The position numbers and the translations under genes are program-made. A stretch of 43,175 bases of DNA from an uncultured Methanobrevibacter sp. (GTDB lineage Archaea; Methanobacteriota; Methanobacteria; Methanobacteriales; Methanobacteriaceae), in the NCBI RefSeq assembly GCF_902801725.1, contig NZ_CADCJB010000015.1, positions 47,667-90,841 on the forward strand, written 5' to 3'. Positions within the stretch are counted from its first letter, which is position 1. Every line of letters begins with the position of its first letter. Shown here piece after piece: positions 32,053-42,200 of the stretch. Under the pieces are notes generated by a model. It was given only the letters and a program-made list of their open reading frames with translations. It was not told where the DNA came from and did no database searches.

Positions 32053-33594
32053 ATGCGTCCTATTGATATGATGGTTACAGATTATAATTGTGAGTATTTG
32101 GGTTTGTCAAGATTATGCTTGATGGAATCTGCAGGAAAATCTCTGGCAGAGGAAGTGGGCAAAATTGCAGTCTACACATATTCAAAACCAGTCAAGATTG
32201 TTATTTTTACAGGTTCTGGCGGGAATGGTGGCGATGGATTTGTTGCCGCACGTTATTTGTTGAATAGAGGATATGATGTGGACATTTACATGTTGAAAGA
32301 CAATATTCGATCTCCGCAGGCCAAAACCAATTTGGATATTTTGATGAATATGAAGCCTAGACTGTCTCATCTCAATATTTTTAATTTAAAGACTCTTGAA
32401 GATATAAATTCATGTGAAGTTGCTAAAAATGGGGATTCTGAACATATTATAGTCGATGGTCTTTTGGGAACCGGAATCAATGGAAAACTGCAGACCAACA
32501 TCAGAAGAGCTATTGAAATTATTAATGAATCTGAAGGTCTCACAATAAGTGTTGATGTTCCATCAGGAATGGACCCGTTAACCGGAGAGGTAAATGACCT
32601 TGCGGTTGTTCCCGATTATACCATAAGCTTTCATAAAATCAAAACAGGGGTTAGAAATGCGGAAGAAGAACTTGTTGGGGGTCTTGTAACTGCAGATATT
32701 GGAATTCCTTTTGAAGCGGAATATTTTGTCAATTTCGGAGACTTTTTAAGGCTTAAAAATAGGGATTCAAATTCACATAAGGGAAATAACGGCCGTTTGC
32801 TTGTTTTAGGTGGAAGTAAGGATTATTCCGGTGCTCCGGCTATTGCAGGAATGGCAGCTATAGGGGTCGGCATGGACCTTGTTTATGTTGCAGCTCCTCA
32901 AATGGCGGCTGAAGCTATCAAATCAACATCACCGGATTTAATTGTAAAATCACTTGAAGGGGATAAATTATCCTTAAAACATTCTGAAGTAATTATGGAA
33001 TTGAGTGAAAACGTTGATGCAGTTTTAATAGGGCCTGGTGCAGGTATTGATGATGAAACTTCCAAACTGTTCAACGTACTGGTTACAAAAATTAAAAAAC
33101 CTATTGTTTTGGATGCAGATGCACTAAAACAGGTTGAATTATCATTAATCAGGAATCGCGAAGATATTATACTTACTCCTCACATTTTCGAATTCAAATC
33201 CATCTTTAAAGTTGAAGGTGGCCTGAAGTTGGATATCGATTCATTCGAGTTTGCAGAGGTTGATGAAAACATCACGGAATTTCAGAAAGTTACCCGTCAA
33301 ATTAAGGGTTCCGTCATTGTCAAGGGCAAATATGATTTGATATTGTCCGGAAACAGATTTAAGATTAATAGAAGTGGAAATTCGGGCATGACTGTTGGAG
33401 GAACCGGTGATGCACTTTCCGGAATTGCATCTGCTTTGCTTGCACAAAATTTGTCTGCCTTTGATTCAGCCAGTCTTGCGGCGTTCATCAACGGCCTTGC
33501 AGGAGATGAAGCATATGAGGCCAAAGGCAACGGATTTTCAGCCACTGATCTGGTTTCCAACATAGGTAGTGTGATTAAAAATGGATTACGTTAA
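32053..33594 (+). CDS. nnr: Bifunctional NAD(P)H-hydrate epimerase / ADP-dependent dehydratase
   Basis: This cytoplasmic 513-aa repair enzyme converts damaged hydrated NAD(P)H back to NAD(P)H. The N-terminal epimerase (YjeF_N) domain shows LMESAG and GSGGNGGDGFVAARYL (about 54-69), and SVDVPSGMDPLTGEV. The C-terminal kinase-like dehydratase shows HKGNNGRLLVLGGSKDYSGA, GPGAGIDDE, the LDADAL strand and GNSGMTVGGTGDALSGI with the catalytic Asp. ATG 32053 gives MRPIDMMVTDYN, the usual start of this family, with GGGAT just upstream; an in-frame GTG at 32041 is an alternative. It overlaps sfsA by 14 bases, so they form an operon. Length is normal for the fused enzyme. Confidence 0.93.
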   Translation: MRPIDMMVTDYNCEYLGLSRLCLMESAGKSLAEEVGKIAVYTYSKPVKIVIFTGSGGNGGDGFVAARYLLNRGYDVDIYMLKDNIRSPQAKTNLDILMNMKPRLSHLNIFNLKTLEDINSCEVAKNGDSEHIIVDGLLGTGINGKLQTNIRRAIEIINESEGLTISVDVPSGMDPLTGEVNDLAVVPDYTISFHKIKTGVRNAEEELVGGLVTADIGIPFEAEYFVNFGDFLRLKNRDSNSHKGNNGRLLVLGGSKDYSGAPAIAGMAAIGVGMDLVYVAAPQMAAEAIKSTSPDLIVKSLEGDKLSLKHSEVIMELSENVDAVLIGPGAGIDDETSKLFNVLVTKIKKPIVLDADALKQVELSLIRNREDIILTPHIFEFKSIFKVEGGLKLDIDSFEFAEVDENITEFQKVTRQIKGSVIVKGKYDLILSGNRFKINRSGNSGMTVGGTGDALSGIASALLAQNLSAFDSASLAAFINGLAGDEAYEAKGNGFSATDLVSNIGSVIKNGLR

Positions 33595-34297
33595 GGGAAT
33601 TTTTATATCAAGGCCCAACAGATTCATAGCTGAAGTTGAAGTTGATGGAAAGTTGGAGATAGCTCATGTGCCCAATACGGGAAGGTGCAAAGAGCTTTTG
33701 GTTGATGATGCTGTGGTATGGTTAAAGCCTTCGGATAATCCGAACAGAAAAACAAAATTTTCACTTCACTTTGTTGAAAACAAGGGAGTGCTGGTATCAC
33801 TTTATTCTCAGCAAGCCAACACCATTGTATATGATGCCATCGTTGATGATAAAATAAAGGAACTTTCAGGCTATTGTATTCATCAAAGGGAAAAGACAGT
33901 TGACAATTCAAGGATAGATATATACTTGGAAAATTCAAGTGGTGATTCATGTTTTGTTGAAGTGAAAGGTGTCACATTAATAGTTAATGGTGAAGCGAGA
34001 TTTCCTGATGCTCCGACTGAAAGGGGTGCAAAACATCTTAAAGAGCTGATTAAACTTAAAAAAGAAGGAAATAGATGTTGTGTATTTTTCCTGATTCAGC
34101 ATCCTGCCGGAAAATTCTTTAGGCCTAACTGGGAAAATGATTCTAACTTTTCCAAAACTTTAAACGAAGCGTTCGAAGCAGGTGTGGAAATCCTTGTTTA
34201 TAGATGCGATAATCGTTTGGATGGTGTCGATTTGATTCCGGAATCATTGGATTTTGATTTGGGAAAAGACTTCTCCGATAGCGTCATTGATGACTAG
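33581..34297 (+). CDS. sfsA: SfsA family protein (sugar fermentation stimulation protein homologue)
   Basis: This 238-aa protein has the family signature AHVPNTGRCKELL (about 28-40), then NSRIDIYLE...CFVEVKGVTL with a PD-(D/E)XK-like D...E-x-K arrangement, and FPDAPTERGAKHLKEL. SfsA has an OB-fold N-terminal part and a nuclease-like C-terminal part; its role is unsettled, and the E. coli name comes from an effect on maltose metabolism. The start lies inside nnr (14-base overlap), so it is translated from the nnr message. Its last 54 bases overlap the 3' end of the convergent sirtuin gene. The C-terminal extension within that overlap is probably not conserved. Confidence 0.9.
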   Translation: MDYVKGIFISRPNRFIAEVEVDGKLEIAHVPNTGRCKELLVDDAVVWLKPSDNPNRKTKFSLHFVENKGVLVSLYSQQANTIVYDAIVDDKIKELSGYCIHQREKTVDNSRIDIYLENSSGDSCFVEVKGVTLIVNGEARFPDAPTERGAKHLKELIKLKKEGNRCCVFFLIQHPAGKFFRPNWENDSNFSKTLNEAFEAGVEILVYRCDNRLDGVDLIPESLDFDLGKDFSDSVIDD

Positions 34298-34972
34298 TGT
34301 AGCAAGATTGTCGTAGGGTGTTTCGCTTTTATTGATCAGGACTAAATTTTCGCCGTTGAAATAGTTTATAAGTCCTGCTGCGGGATATACGACGAGGGAT
34401 GTTCCTCCAATGATTAGGGTATCTGCATTTTGAATGTAGTCAATTGAAAAATTTAAAATAGCATTGTTTAGAGATTCCTCGTATAGGACGACATCGGGTT
34501 TTACTATGCCTCCACATTCGCATCTCGGTATTCCTTCGCTTTGCAGAATGTATTCTAATTCATATTCTTTATTGCATATTTGACAATAGTTTCTATGAAT
34601 GCTTCCGTGGAGTTCCAATACGTTGTTGCTGCCTGCTTTTTGATGAAGTCCGTCAATATTTTGAGTAATGACTGCATTTAATTTGCCTACTTTTTCCAAT
34701 TCTGCCAATTTTAAATGTGCTGGATTGGGTTTGGCATCCCTAAAAATGAGATTTTCTTTATAATAATCAAAAAACTCCTCGGTATGGTCTATATAATAAG
34801 TGTGTGAAACTAGATTTTCTGGAGTATCACCATATTTTTCTAAACTTTTAAAAATTCCGCTTTCTGACCGGAAATCTGGAATTCCACTTTCTGTTGAAAC
34901 GCCTGCTCCTCCGAAAAACACGATATTTTCCGATGAATCAATGATTTCCTGTAATTGGTTAATTTTTGACAT
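34244..34972 (-). CDS. NAD-dependent protein deacylase (sirtuin, CobB/Sir2 family)
   Basis: This 242-aa enzyme removes acyl groups from lysine using NAD+. Readable motifs are GAGVSTESGIPDFRS (22-36, NAD binding), TQNIDGLH (103-110), the catalytic H122 in LELHGS, a zinc site C130-x2-C133...C151-x-C153, and GTSLVVYPAAG (190-200). It is full length for the family. There is no ribosome-binding site before the ATG at 34972; expression may be leaderless or driven by read-through from argG, 77 bases upstream on the same strand. Its 3' end overlaps sfsA on the other strand by 54 bases. Confidence 0.93.
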   Translation of the reverse strand: MSKINQLQEIIDSSENIVFFGGAGVSTESGIPDFRSESGIFKSLEKYGDTPENLVSHTYYIDHTEEFFDYYKENLIFRDAKPNPAHLKLAELEKVGKLNAVITQNIDGLHQKAGSNNVLELHGSIHRNYCQICNKEYELEYILQSEGIPRCECGGIVKPDVVLYEESLNNAILNFSIDYIQNADTLIIGGTSLVVYPAAGLINYFNGENLVLINKSETPYDNLATLVINDAIGEVFSQIKIQ

Positions 34973-34999
34973 AAAAATAAGAATGTGATAGCGGTTAAG

Positions 35000-35095
35000 C
35001 TATCTGTTTAATTTTTGATAATTTGCTGCTTGAAGACCGTGGTATCTTATCATACCTTCAACGTCTCTTTGGTCAGTTTCTTTGTCTTCAAAGGT
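35000..35095 (-). other. Out-of-frame native C-terminal tail of argG
   Basis: In a shifted minus-strand frame, 35095 down to the stop at 35000 reads [20 protein letters not shown] followed by LQAANYQKLNR. This matches the usual end of argininosuccinate synthases (F-x-x-x-x-x-D-Q-x-D-x-E-G-x-I-x-x-x-G-L-x). The annotated argG frame leaves this frame just after RVSG and stops at 35050. About 33 residues normally lying between RVSG and this tail are missing, so a deletion of about 100 bp, not a multiple of three, probably removed them. Confidence 0.75.
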
Positions 35096-36093
35096 CCACT
35101 TACTCTTTCTTGCATATTGTCTATTGCTTGGTCAAGATCATCTCTTAGAGGTTCTTGCCAGAGTGCTCTGTAGACAAGTTCAGCATAGAGTCCGGACATA
35201 TGTTCTGCAAATCTTAGCTCTGAATTTGTTAAGACCAATTCTTCCAATGCTTGGTGAGCACCAATTAATAGTTTTGCACCTGGGGTTTCGTATATTTCCC
35301 TACTTTTAATGCCTATCATTCTGTTTTCAATGATATCTACTCTTCCGATTCCATGAGCTCCTGCAATTTCATTTGCTTTTTCGATAATATTGAGTAGAGG
35401 CATCATTTCACCATTAATGGCTACAGGAACACCTTCTTCAAATTCGATAGATACTTTTTCTGGTTCGTCTTTAGCATCTTCCCATGAGGCGGTCCATTCG
35501 TAGATATCTTCTGGAGGTTCGTTTGCAGGGTCTTCTAAGACGTCTCCTTCGATTGCTCTTCCCCAGAGGTTTTCATCAATACTGTAAATTTTATCATAAG
35601 TTAATTCTATTCCTTTGGATTCAGCATATGCCTTTTCTTCAGTTCTTGTTAAATTCATTTCTCTGATTGGTGCAATTATATCTAAATCGGACATTGCAAG
35701 TATGATTGCTTCAAATCTGAATTGGTCGTTTCCTTTTCCGGTACAACCATGTGCAATTGCTGTTGCTCCTTCTTTTTCAGCTAATTCTACAAGTTTTTGA
35801 GCAATTAATGGTCTTGCAAAAGCAGTACTTAATGGGTATCCTTCGTATTCTGCATTTGCTTTGATTCCACGTGCGATATATTCGTTGGCGAATTCTTCTT
35901 TAGCATCTATATTGTAGTGTTTTAATCCTCCAATTTTAGCTGCACTTTCTTTTGCTTTTATCATTTCTTCTTCGCCTTGTCCTACATCTACACATGCAGT
36001 AATAACTTCTGCATTGTAGTTTTCTTCTAATAATTTAACACAAACAGAGGTGTCTAGTCCTCCACTGAATGCCAAGAGTACTTTATCAGTCAT
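35050..36093 (-). CDS. argG: Argininosuccinate synthase, C-terminally truncated by a deletion-frameshift
   Basis: ArgG joins citrulline and aspartate using ATP in arginine synthesis. The N-terminal ATP-binding motif [11 protein letters not shown] (8-18), [12 protein letters not shown], the [16 protein letters not shown] stretch and [20 protein letters not shown] are all intact. The frame is 347 aa, about 50 shorter than the usual 395-400. After RVSG (residue 333) the sequence becomes [14 protein letters not shown] and stops. The expected C-terminal tail lies just beyond in another frame. The C-terminal arm contributes to tetramer contacts in known structures, so activity may be lost or lowered. 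GGTGATTTT precedes the ATG. A biological mutation and an assembly error are both possible. Confidence 0.9.
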   Translation of the reverse strand: MTDKVLLAFSGGLDTSVCVKLLEENYNAEVITACVDVGQGEEEMIKAKESAAKIGGLKHYNIDAKEEFANEYIARGIKANAEYEGYPLSTAFARPLIAQKLVELAEKEGATAIAHGCTGKGNDQFRFEAIILAMSDLDIIAPIREMNLTRTEEKAYAESKGIELTYDKIYSIDENLWGRAIEGDVLEDPANEPPEDIYEWTASWEDAKDEPEKVSIEFEEGVPVAINGEMMPLLNIIEKANEIAGAHGIGRVDIIENRMIGIKSREIYETPGAKLLIGAHQALEELVLTNSELRFAEHMSGLYAELVYRALWQEPLRDDLDQAIDNMQERVSGPLKTKKLTKETLKV

Positions 36094-36187
36094 AAAATCA
36101 CCGTAATTATTTTTAATAAAAATGAATTATCAAGATATATCTATATAATTAATAGTATTTAAAATTATTAAAAAAGTTGACAGAAGA

Positions 36188-36262
36188 AAACTCTTAATTG
36201 AGGAGTAATTGAGGTTGAAGTGATATGGGACTATTAAAAAGTCAAACCTCAATTAAGAGTTT
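36188..36262. repeat. Perfect 16-bp inverted repeat upstream of argG
   Basis: AAACTCTTAATTGAGG at 36188-36203 is the exact inverse complement of CCTCAATTAAGAGTTT at 36247-36262, with 43 bases between. A second partial copy of the left arm (AATTGAGGTT, about 36208-36217) could pair with the right arm instead. It lies 95 bases before the argG start and 65 bases beyond the helicase stop. It could be a helicase terminator, a structured RNA or leader, or a small mobile-element scar. Confidence 0.65.
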
Positions 36263-36326
36263 GAGTTAAAAATAATTTTACTCTAATTGATAATTGTACT
36301 TCGTAGTATATAAAGTTTAGGTATGC

Positions 36327-38249
36327 CTAAATTTTTATAATCAAATTTTCACTTTCAACAAAGTCGATAAGTCTTTTGTATGTAGGATTGTTCTGCAGAG
36401 TATATTTGTTTCCAATTATTATCAATTTTCTTTTTGCTCGTGTAATGGCAACATTCAATCGTCTTAAATCATTTAAAAAACCAATATTTCCGTCAGGATT
36501 GCTTCTGACAGTGGAAATGATGATTATTTCTTTTTCCCTTCCCTGGAATCCGTCAACGGTTTTCACTTCAACAGGGGTTTTTTCCTGGATAATCTTCACT
36601 TGGTCTGCGTAGGGGCTGATAATTCCAATATCTTCCTCGTTAATGCCTGCAGTCAGGTAATCATGAGCTACATTAACTGCAATTTCAGCTTCTAATTTGT
36701 TGACTATTGATTTTGAATCTTTCAGGTGCTCTTCCTTATTTTTTTCAATGTTTGATGTATCCATAAAAAGCAGTGCATCTTCGCCATAGTTCGAATCAAT
36801 CAAATCCTGAATGTTAATTTCATCAACGCTTACATCACTTTTTAAACTGTTGTTGTAGAATTCTGAGTTCGGAAACTTCATGAGAAGCTTATTCATTCTG
36901 TACTGTACATTCAACAATTGTGATTTGTGAGGATATTTTCTAATTAATGCTTCAAACAATGTTTTTTCAAGTTCTCCTGCCTTGTCGCTTATGATCGTTG
37001 GTGGAAGCTGTTTGTGGTCTCCTGCAAGGATAAATCTATGTGCTTTTGCAATAGGAATTAGTATGCTGGGGATTGTTGCCTGTGATGCTTCATCAACAAT
37101 GGCGACGTCGAATTTTGTTTGAGCAATTGATTCAAGGGCTGCTGAGGAGTTGGTTGCAAGAATTACATCACTTTCTTCAATGATATTTCTAATCATCTTG
37201 TTTTCAATTCTTTTGATGTTTGAATGCATTTCATCAATTTCCTGATTATATTCGATCCATTGTGCCATGGATTTCATTTTATCAGGACTTATTCCTCTTC
37301 CTCCTTTTCCCTTGGATGCATTATACAATATGTCATAATCTCCATAGCCACGCCTGAACTGTGGGGTCGGCTTTGTGTAGGATTTTCTTTTCTCAATCAG
37401 TCTTTCAATTTTCTTGTGGATTTTTTTAATTCTTTTGTTCAGCTCATGCTTTTCAACTTTATAGGCCAGTGAATATGTGATGTTGTTTTTAGAGACTCTT
37501 TGGGGATGGCCAAGTCTTGTCAGGTTTAATTTCTTGTTTTCCATCAGTCTTTCAAGAATATTGTCGATTGCAGCATTACTTTCTGCTGTTGCAAGGACTT
37601 TGTGATTTTGCCTTGTTTCCTGTGATATCAGCTCAACCAGGGTTCTGGTCTTTCCGGTTCCAAAGGGACCGTGTATCAAAAAGAAGTTCTCACAGGCGAG
37701 GCTATGTTCGATAGCGATTTTTTGTGATTTGTTCAAGTTATTATCGATATAATTAATATAAGGGGTTTTCCTATCTTTTTTTGGATTCCTGTCTGTCAGC
37801 ATGTATTCAAGGGCATTTTTTCCTTTTAAACTCAAATGCTTTAAATTGTCTTCCATTCTTCTGAATGTGATATCATTGGCATACAAATCAATTCTGACTT
37901 TCTTTTTAAGTGCCCATTTCGGAATTCTTTTATCGAATGCAACCTTTATAAATCGGGCTCCCTTTTCAGTAACGGTACCTGTCAAATCACTTCTTAAAGG
38001 ATTGTCTGTACTGATGAGGACCATATCGCCTACGCTAATTTCAGTGTCGATTACATCGGATCGTCCATATTGGACAATTTCCATACCTAATTCTTTTCCT
38101 AAGCGTTTTCCTTTTACTTTATTGATGGCTCTTCCTAAGTCCTCTCTTTTCTGACCTGACATTGTACTGATTTCATGAGTCATTAGGTCAATTTCTGCTT
38201 CTCTTTCATAATTTATGAGCCTTATCAATTTTTTAATATATTTTTTCAA
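36327..38249 (-). CDS. UPF1/IGHMBP2-like superfamily 1 DNA/RNA helicase
   Basis: This 640-aa helicase has an N-terminal helical and OB-like region (EREAEIDLM...GRAINKVKGK...ISVGDMVLIST), typical of the archaeal IGHMBP2/Hcs1 group. The ATPase core has Walker A GPFGTGKT (about 194-201), the Q-motif region LNKSQKIAIEHSL, VDEAS (about 385-389), GDHKQLPPT (about 410-418), QYRM (about 449-452), VDGFQGREKEII and LNVAITRAKRKLI. The frame is open to ATG 38327, but that start would overlap the divergent gene by up to 47 bases. A TTG at 38249, with GGGAT just upstream and directly before the conserved KKYIKKLIRLINYEREAE segment, is the better start. It probably acts in replication, repair or RNA remodelling. 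Confidence 0.9.
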   Translation of the reverse strand: MKKYIKKLIRLINYEREAEIDLMTHEISTMSGQKREDLGRAINKVKGKRLGKELGMEIVQYGRSDVIDTEISVGDMVLISTDNPLRSDLTGTVTEKGARFIKVAFDKRIPKWALKKKVRIDLYANDITFRRMEDNLKHLSLKGKNALEYMLTDRNPKKDRKTPYINYIDNNLNKSQKIAIEHSLACENFFLIHGPFGTGKTRTLVELISQETRQNHKVLATAESNAAIDNILERLMENKKLNLTRLGHPQRVSKNNITYSLAYKVEKHELNKRIKKIHKKIERLIEKRKSYTKPTPQFRRGYGDYDILYNASKGKGGRGISPDKMKSMAQWIEYNQEIDEMHSNIKRIENKMIRNIIEESDVILATNSSAALESIAQTKFDVAIVDEASQATIPSILIPIAKAHRFILAGDHKQLPPTIISDKAGELEKTLFEALIRKYPHKSQLLNVQYRMNKLLMKFPNSEFYNNSLKSDVSVDEINIQDLIDSNYGEDALLFMDTSNIEKNKEEHLKDSKSIVNKLEAEIAVNVAHDYLTAGINEEDIGIISPYADQVKIIQEKTPVEVKTVDGFQGREKEIIIISTVRSNPDGNIGFLNDLRRLNVAITRAKRKLIIIGNKYTLQNNPTYKRLIDFVESENLIIKI

Positions 38250-38260
38250 TTTAATCCCTA

Positions 38261-38270
38261 ATTTATAAAT
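38261..38270 (+). promoter_or_regulatory. TATA box of the M14-type hydrolase gene in a compact divergent promoter
   Basis: ATTTATAAAT is a good archaeal TATA box centred about 30 bases before the ATG at 38296, consistent with a leaderless mRNA starting there. It lies in the short gap between the helicase TTG and the divergent gene, and its near-palindromic form could serve both strands. Confidence 0.45.
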
Positions 38271-38295
38271 AAGAGCGTTTATGTATAATATTATT

Positions 38296-39036
38296 ATGGA
38301 TTTTGAAAAAGTCGAATGTGCAGGCAATTTGGAAATGGGTTATATTTCAAACCTTTCGGGAGGATATATTTCTAGAAATACTCATGTATTCAGCCAAATA
38401 GAGTTGAACGATTTAAACAAATTCATTTTGGAAAAATCAGTTTTTGGAACTCCTATTTTTAAGTTGGGTCATGGAGGAAACAGAATTTTAATCCTTTCAG
38501 GGATTCATGGAAATGAACTGCCTTCTCAAATAGCAAACATTCGTCTTTTAAACGAGTTGGCCGATAAGAAACTTAACAATACTTTATTCTTTATTCCTTT
38601 TGCAGCTCCAAAGGCAACAATGGAAAATAAAAGGTTTTTCAATACTCTGGATTTGAACAGGGCAGCTCATATAGACAATTCCTTAAGCAATCTCATTATT
38701 CAAAAAATTGAGGAGCTGGGTATTTGCTTTGTTGGCGATTTTCACTCAACTGCATTCAATTCTAATCCCGGATTTGAATCAATATTTTCAACAAAATCTC
38801 CGACTGCCGAAAGCTTTTTGATTGCAAACTATATCTCAAGAGACATCGATTGTAGGATAATAGCGCTGGATTCTGCTGGAGAATCTTACAATGGTGCTGT
38901 TGAAGATGTATGTAATGTGAAAGGAATTCCTGCCATTACTGGGGAGGTCTTATCACCATTTGCCAGTGTTGGTGTGGGAAGTGTTGAAAGGTCACTCATT
39001 CAGATGAAAAGTTTCCTGTCCTATTTCGGAATTTAG
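38296..39036 (+). CDS. M14-type zinc hydrolase (succinylglutamate desuccinylase/aspartoacylase-like)
   Basis: This 246-aa enzyme shows the zinc ligands of the M14/AspA fold: H71-x-x-E74 in LSGIHGNELPS and H150 in GDFHSTAFN. It also has a DLNR motif (about 119-122) that binds the substrate carboxylate and the likely general base E217 in ITGEV. The family removes acyl or amino-acid groups from small carboxylates; the substrate is unknown. ATG 38281 is also possible, but the TATA box spacing favours 38296. It is divergent from the helicase with almost no gap. Length is a little shorter than typical deacylases of the group. Confidence 0.8.
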   Translation: MDFEKVECAGNLEMGYISNLSGGYISRNTHVFSQIELNDLNKFILEKSVFGTPIFKLGHGGNRILILSGIHGNELPSQIANIRLLNELADKKLNNTLFFIPFAAPKATMENKRFFNTLDLNRAAHIDNSLSNLIIQKIEELGICFVGDFHSTAFNSNPGFESIFSTKSPTAESFLIANYISRDIDCRIIALDSAGESYNGAVEDVCNVKGIPAITGEVLSPFASVGVGSVERSLIQMKSFLSYFGI

Positions 39037-39273
39037 GTTTTTTCATTTGTTTTTTTCATCATATTGTCCCAAAGATGCAATATTTTCGTTGAATGCTTTG
39101 ATGCATATATTTTTTTACACTTTTACCTTTTTATCTCTCTTTTGATTATTTTTTTCAAATACTTTAAATATAATTATTCATATAATTTTAAAATACAATT
39201 AAATTTTGAAAAATTTGTTGAAAACATTTGTATAATACTTTAATTTTATATTTTTTGTGAAAAAGGTAATATT

Positions 39274-42200
39274 ATGAAAGATTATAAAAAAATAGTTTTT
39301 ATCATGTTTTTAATGATGATTCTGTGTTCTATTTCTTTTGTCAGTGCAAATGATTTGAATGGTGCTGATGAAATTCAAACGGCAGAAAATACTCTGTCGA
39401 TAGATGTAGAACATGAAACAGAAGACTTAAAAACTGTTGATATAACAGATTCAAGAGTACAAAATGATAACAATAAATCATTTGAAGAAGATAATTCGAA
39501 ATTAGGTAGTGCTGAGTCAAATTATGGTCTTCAAGAAACTATCGATGATACTTCTGATGTTCCTGAAGATTCATTTTCCGCACTTTATGAATTCATTGGA
39601 AATCGCAGTGAAACTAATTTAACATTGGATAAGGATTATGTGTTCTATCCTGATTATGACGCTAATTTCTCCGAGGGTATTGTAATTAATGATACAGTTT
39701 TAATTGATGGTAACGGTCACCGCATTGATGGTGCCAACCAGGCACGTATTTTCAATATCACAGGAAATGGCGTAACTTTAAAAAACATTATTTTAGTTAA
39801 CGGATATGCTGCCAACGGTAGTGCAATATATTCCACCGGTGATTCAGGCAAGATTTTTAATTCAGTTATTTTAAACAATACAGGTTCTTTAATCTATTCT
39901 GAATCAATGTTTGATGCAAACAATAATTGGTGGGGAAATACAAATGCCACATTCGATGCAGCTCCTGATGTTTCAGATAAAGTGGATGCGAATTATTGGC
40001 TGTTCCTAACAGTCACTGTCAACGATACAGTGGTGAATGTAGGCAAAAAAGCTTCAGTTATAGTTAATTTAACAAACGTATATGATAAAAACACATCCTC
40101 CAAATCAACCTATGCGGACATTGTTCCGATTACATTTGATTTGAACGTTAATGGTGTTGAAGTAGAAAGCAATAATGCAACATTGGAAAAAGGTGTTGCT
40201 GAGTTTCTGGCTGAAGTATATGGTCCTGAATATGGAAATTTAAATGTTTCTTACTTCAACGTTGAAGATGGTGTAATCTTCACCGTTGTCAGTGATGACG
40301 ATTCTTTCACTGCTTTACAGAAATTAATCAATAATGCTACCGAAAGAGAATTTTTGAACTTAACACGTAATTATAAATACTATGATTATGATGTTAAATA
40401 TGCTGATGGTGTAGTTATTGATAAATCCATTGGTATTAATGGTAATGGATTCACAATTAACGGATCCGATAAATCTGGAATATTCAACATACCTGCTAAT
40501 GAGGTGTATTTGAGTAATATGACTATTTCAAATGCTGGAAAAGATATTGTCTGCAGCGGAACTATGTGTGTTGCTGATGCAGTTTTATTTAATGACGTTA
40601 ATGGATCATTGTCAATATGCGGACAGTTCATGTCTGTTGTTAATTCTATATTCAACGGCTCTCAACCTATTGCAATCAACATATCAGCTAATTCCACTGC
40701 ATATTTATCAAATAATACATTATCCAAACCAGGACGCATTTACAATCATGGTAAATTTGCATCTTCAACATCCATTGTTGTTTTAGGAAATAAAACCATT
40801 GATGCTAAAGTTGGTGATAAGATATTGTTGAATGCTACTGTTAGTGATGATAATGGAAATGTTATTGTTTTAGATAACTTAACTTTCGATATTGGAAGTA
40901 CAGATTCAATTGAAGGAACTTTAAATGAAACAGTATTTGAAGCTGAATACACTTTAACAAACGGTACATTCATCATAGGCGTAAAAGACATTGATGATAT
41001 ATTGATGCAAAACAATGTTGATTATGCATTGGTCAATGTAACTAAATATAATTCTCTTATTCTAATCAACACATCAAATGTAACTCAGTACAATACCACC
41101 AAAGAAGTGGAATTCATTGTTGAAAACATTACCAATGCTTCTGCAATCATCACTGATGAATTGGGAAATGTGGTATTTGAAGGAGCTATTAACAGCACAA
41201 CAATCACATTGGATAATTTGGATGCAGGAAATTATACAATCGTTGCAACCAATGAGGAAAATGAGATGTATTACGGTTATGTGACAAATAAAACATTCGA
41301 AATTTCAAAAATAGCCTCTTCCATTGAATTGAGTCATATTGATGACTTTGCATACGGTAATGTCAGTGAAGTGGAAATAAATGTTATAAACAGAACCACT
41401 GTTGAAATCGTAATTAGAAACGCTACTGGAGACATTGTTTATAATGAAAGCATCGAAGGCAATAATTTCACCTTGCCTGTATTGGCTGTAGGTAACTATA
41501 CTGTAGTTGCAACTAATTTGGAAACCAAAAACGTCAACGGCAGCAATTATAAACAGAACTTCACTATTTATAAGGGAAATTCCTCAATTGAGATTATTAA
41601 TTATACAGAATCTTTCGCTTATGGCGGTGCTTTGGTTGTCAATTTCACTAAAGAAAATGTAATAAGCATTGAAGCGGCTATTGTCGACTCATCAGGAAAC
41701 ATCATTTACGTAGGCAATCTGACTGCTGATGAAGTTGCAAACGGCAATTTCACATATGACAGTTTCACAGCTGTTGGAAACTACACTCTTACTTTAACCA
41801 ACTATGACAATGAAAATGCTTCAGGATGTGTAGCTTCTGTGAATTTCACTGTCATCAAAAGCAATTCAACTGTTAATGTCTGGGTGGATTCAGTTTCACT
41901 TGGCGAAGATGTAACAATAAACTATGAAGTATTCCCTGTAGGCATTATAAATGTTGTCGTGGAAGATTCAAACGGAAATGTTGTCTATAATCAAAATGTA
42001 ACAGGAAATAACGTTACCATTGAAGGATTACAGGCTGGTAATTATACCGCTTATGTAAACAACCTTGAAACCGATAACGTATACGGAAACAGCTCCAATG
42101 CCACATTTAGTGTTTTGGCTAAGGAAGACTATAATATCACTGTTGATTTGGTTGACAAGACTGTTAATATCCATGCTCCAAGTGATGCAAATGGAGTTGC

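Noticed and set aside
37801-38154. Plus-strand ORF of 117 codons
   Set aside because: It lies opposite the conserved N-terminal region of the helicase and has no domain features or start signal.
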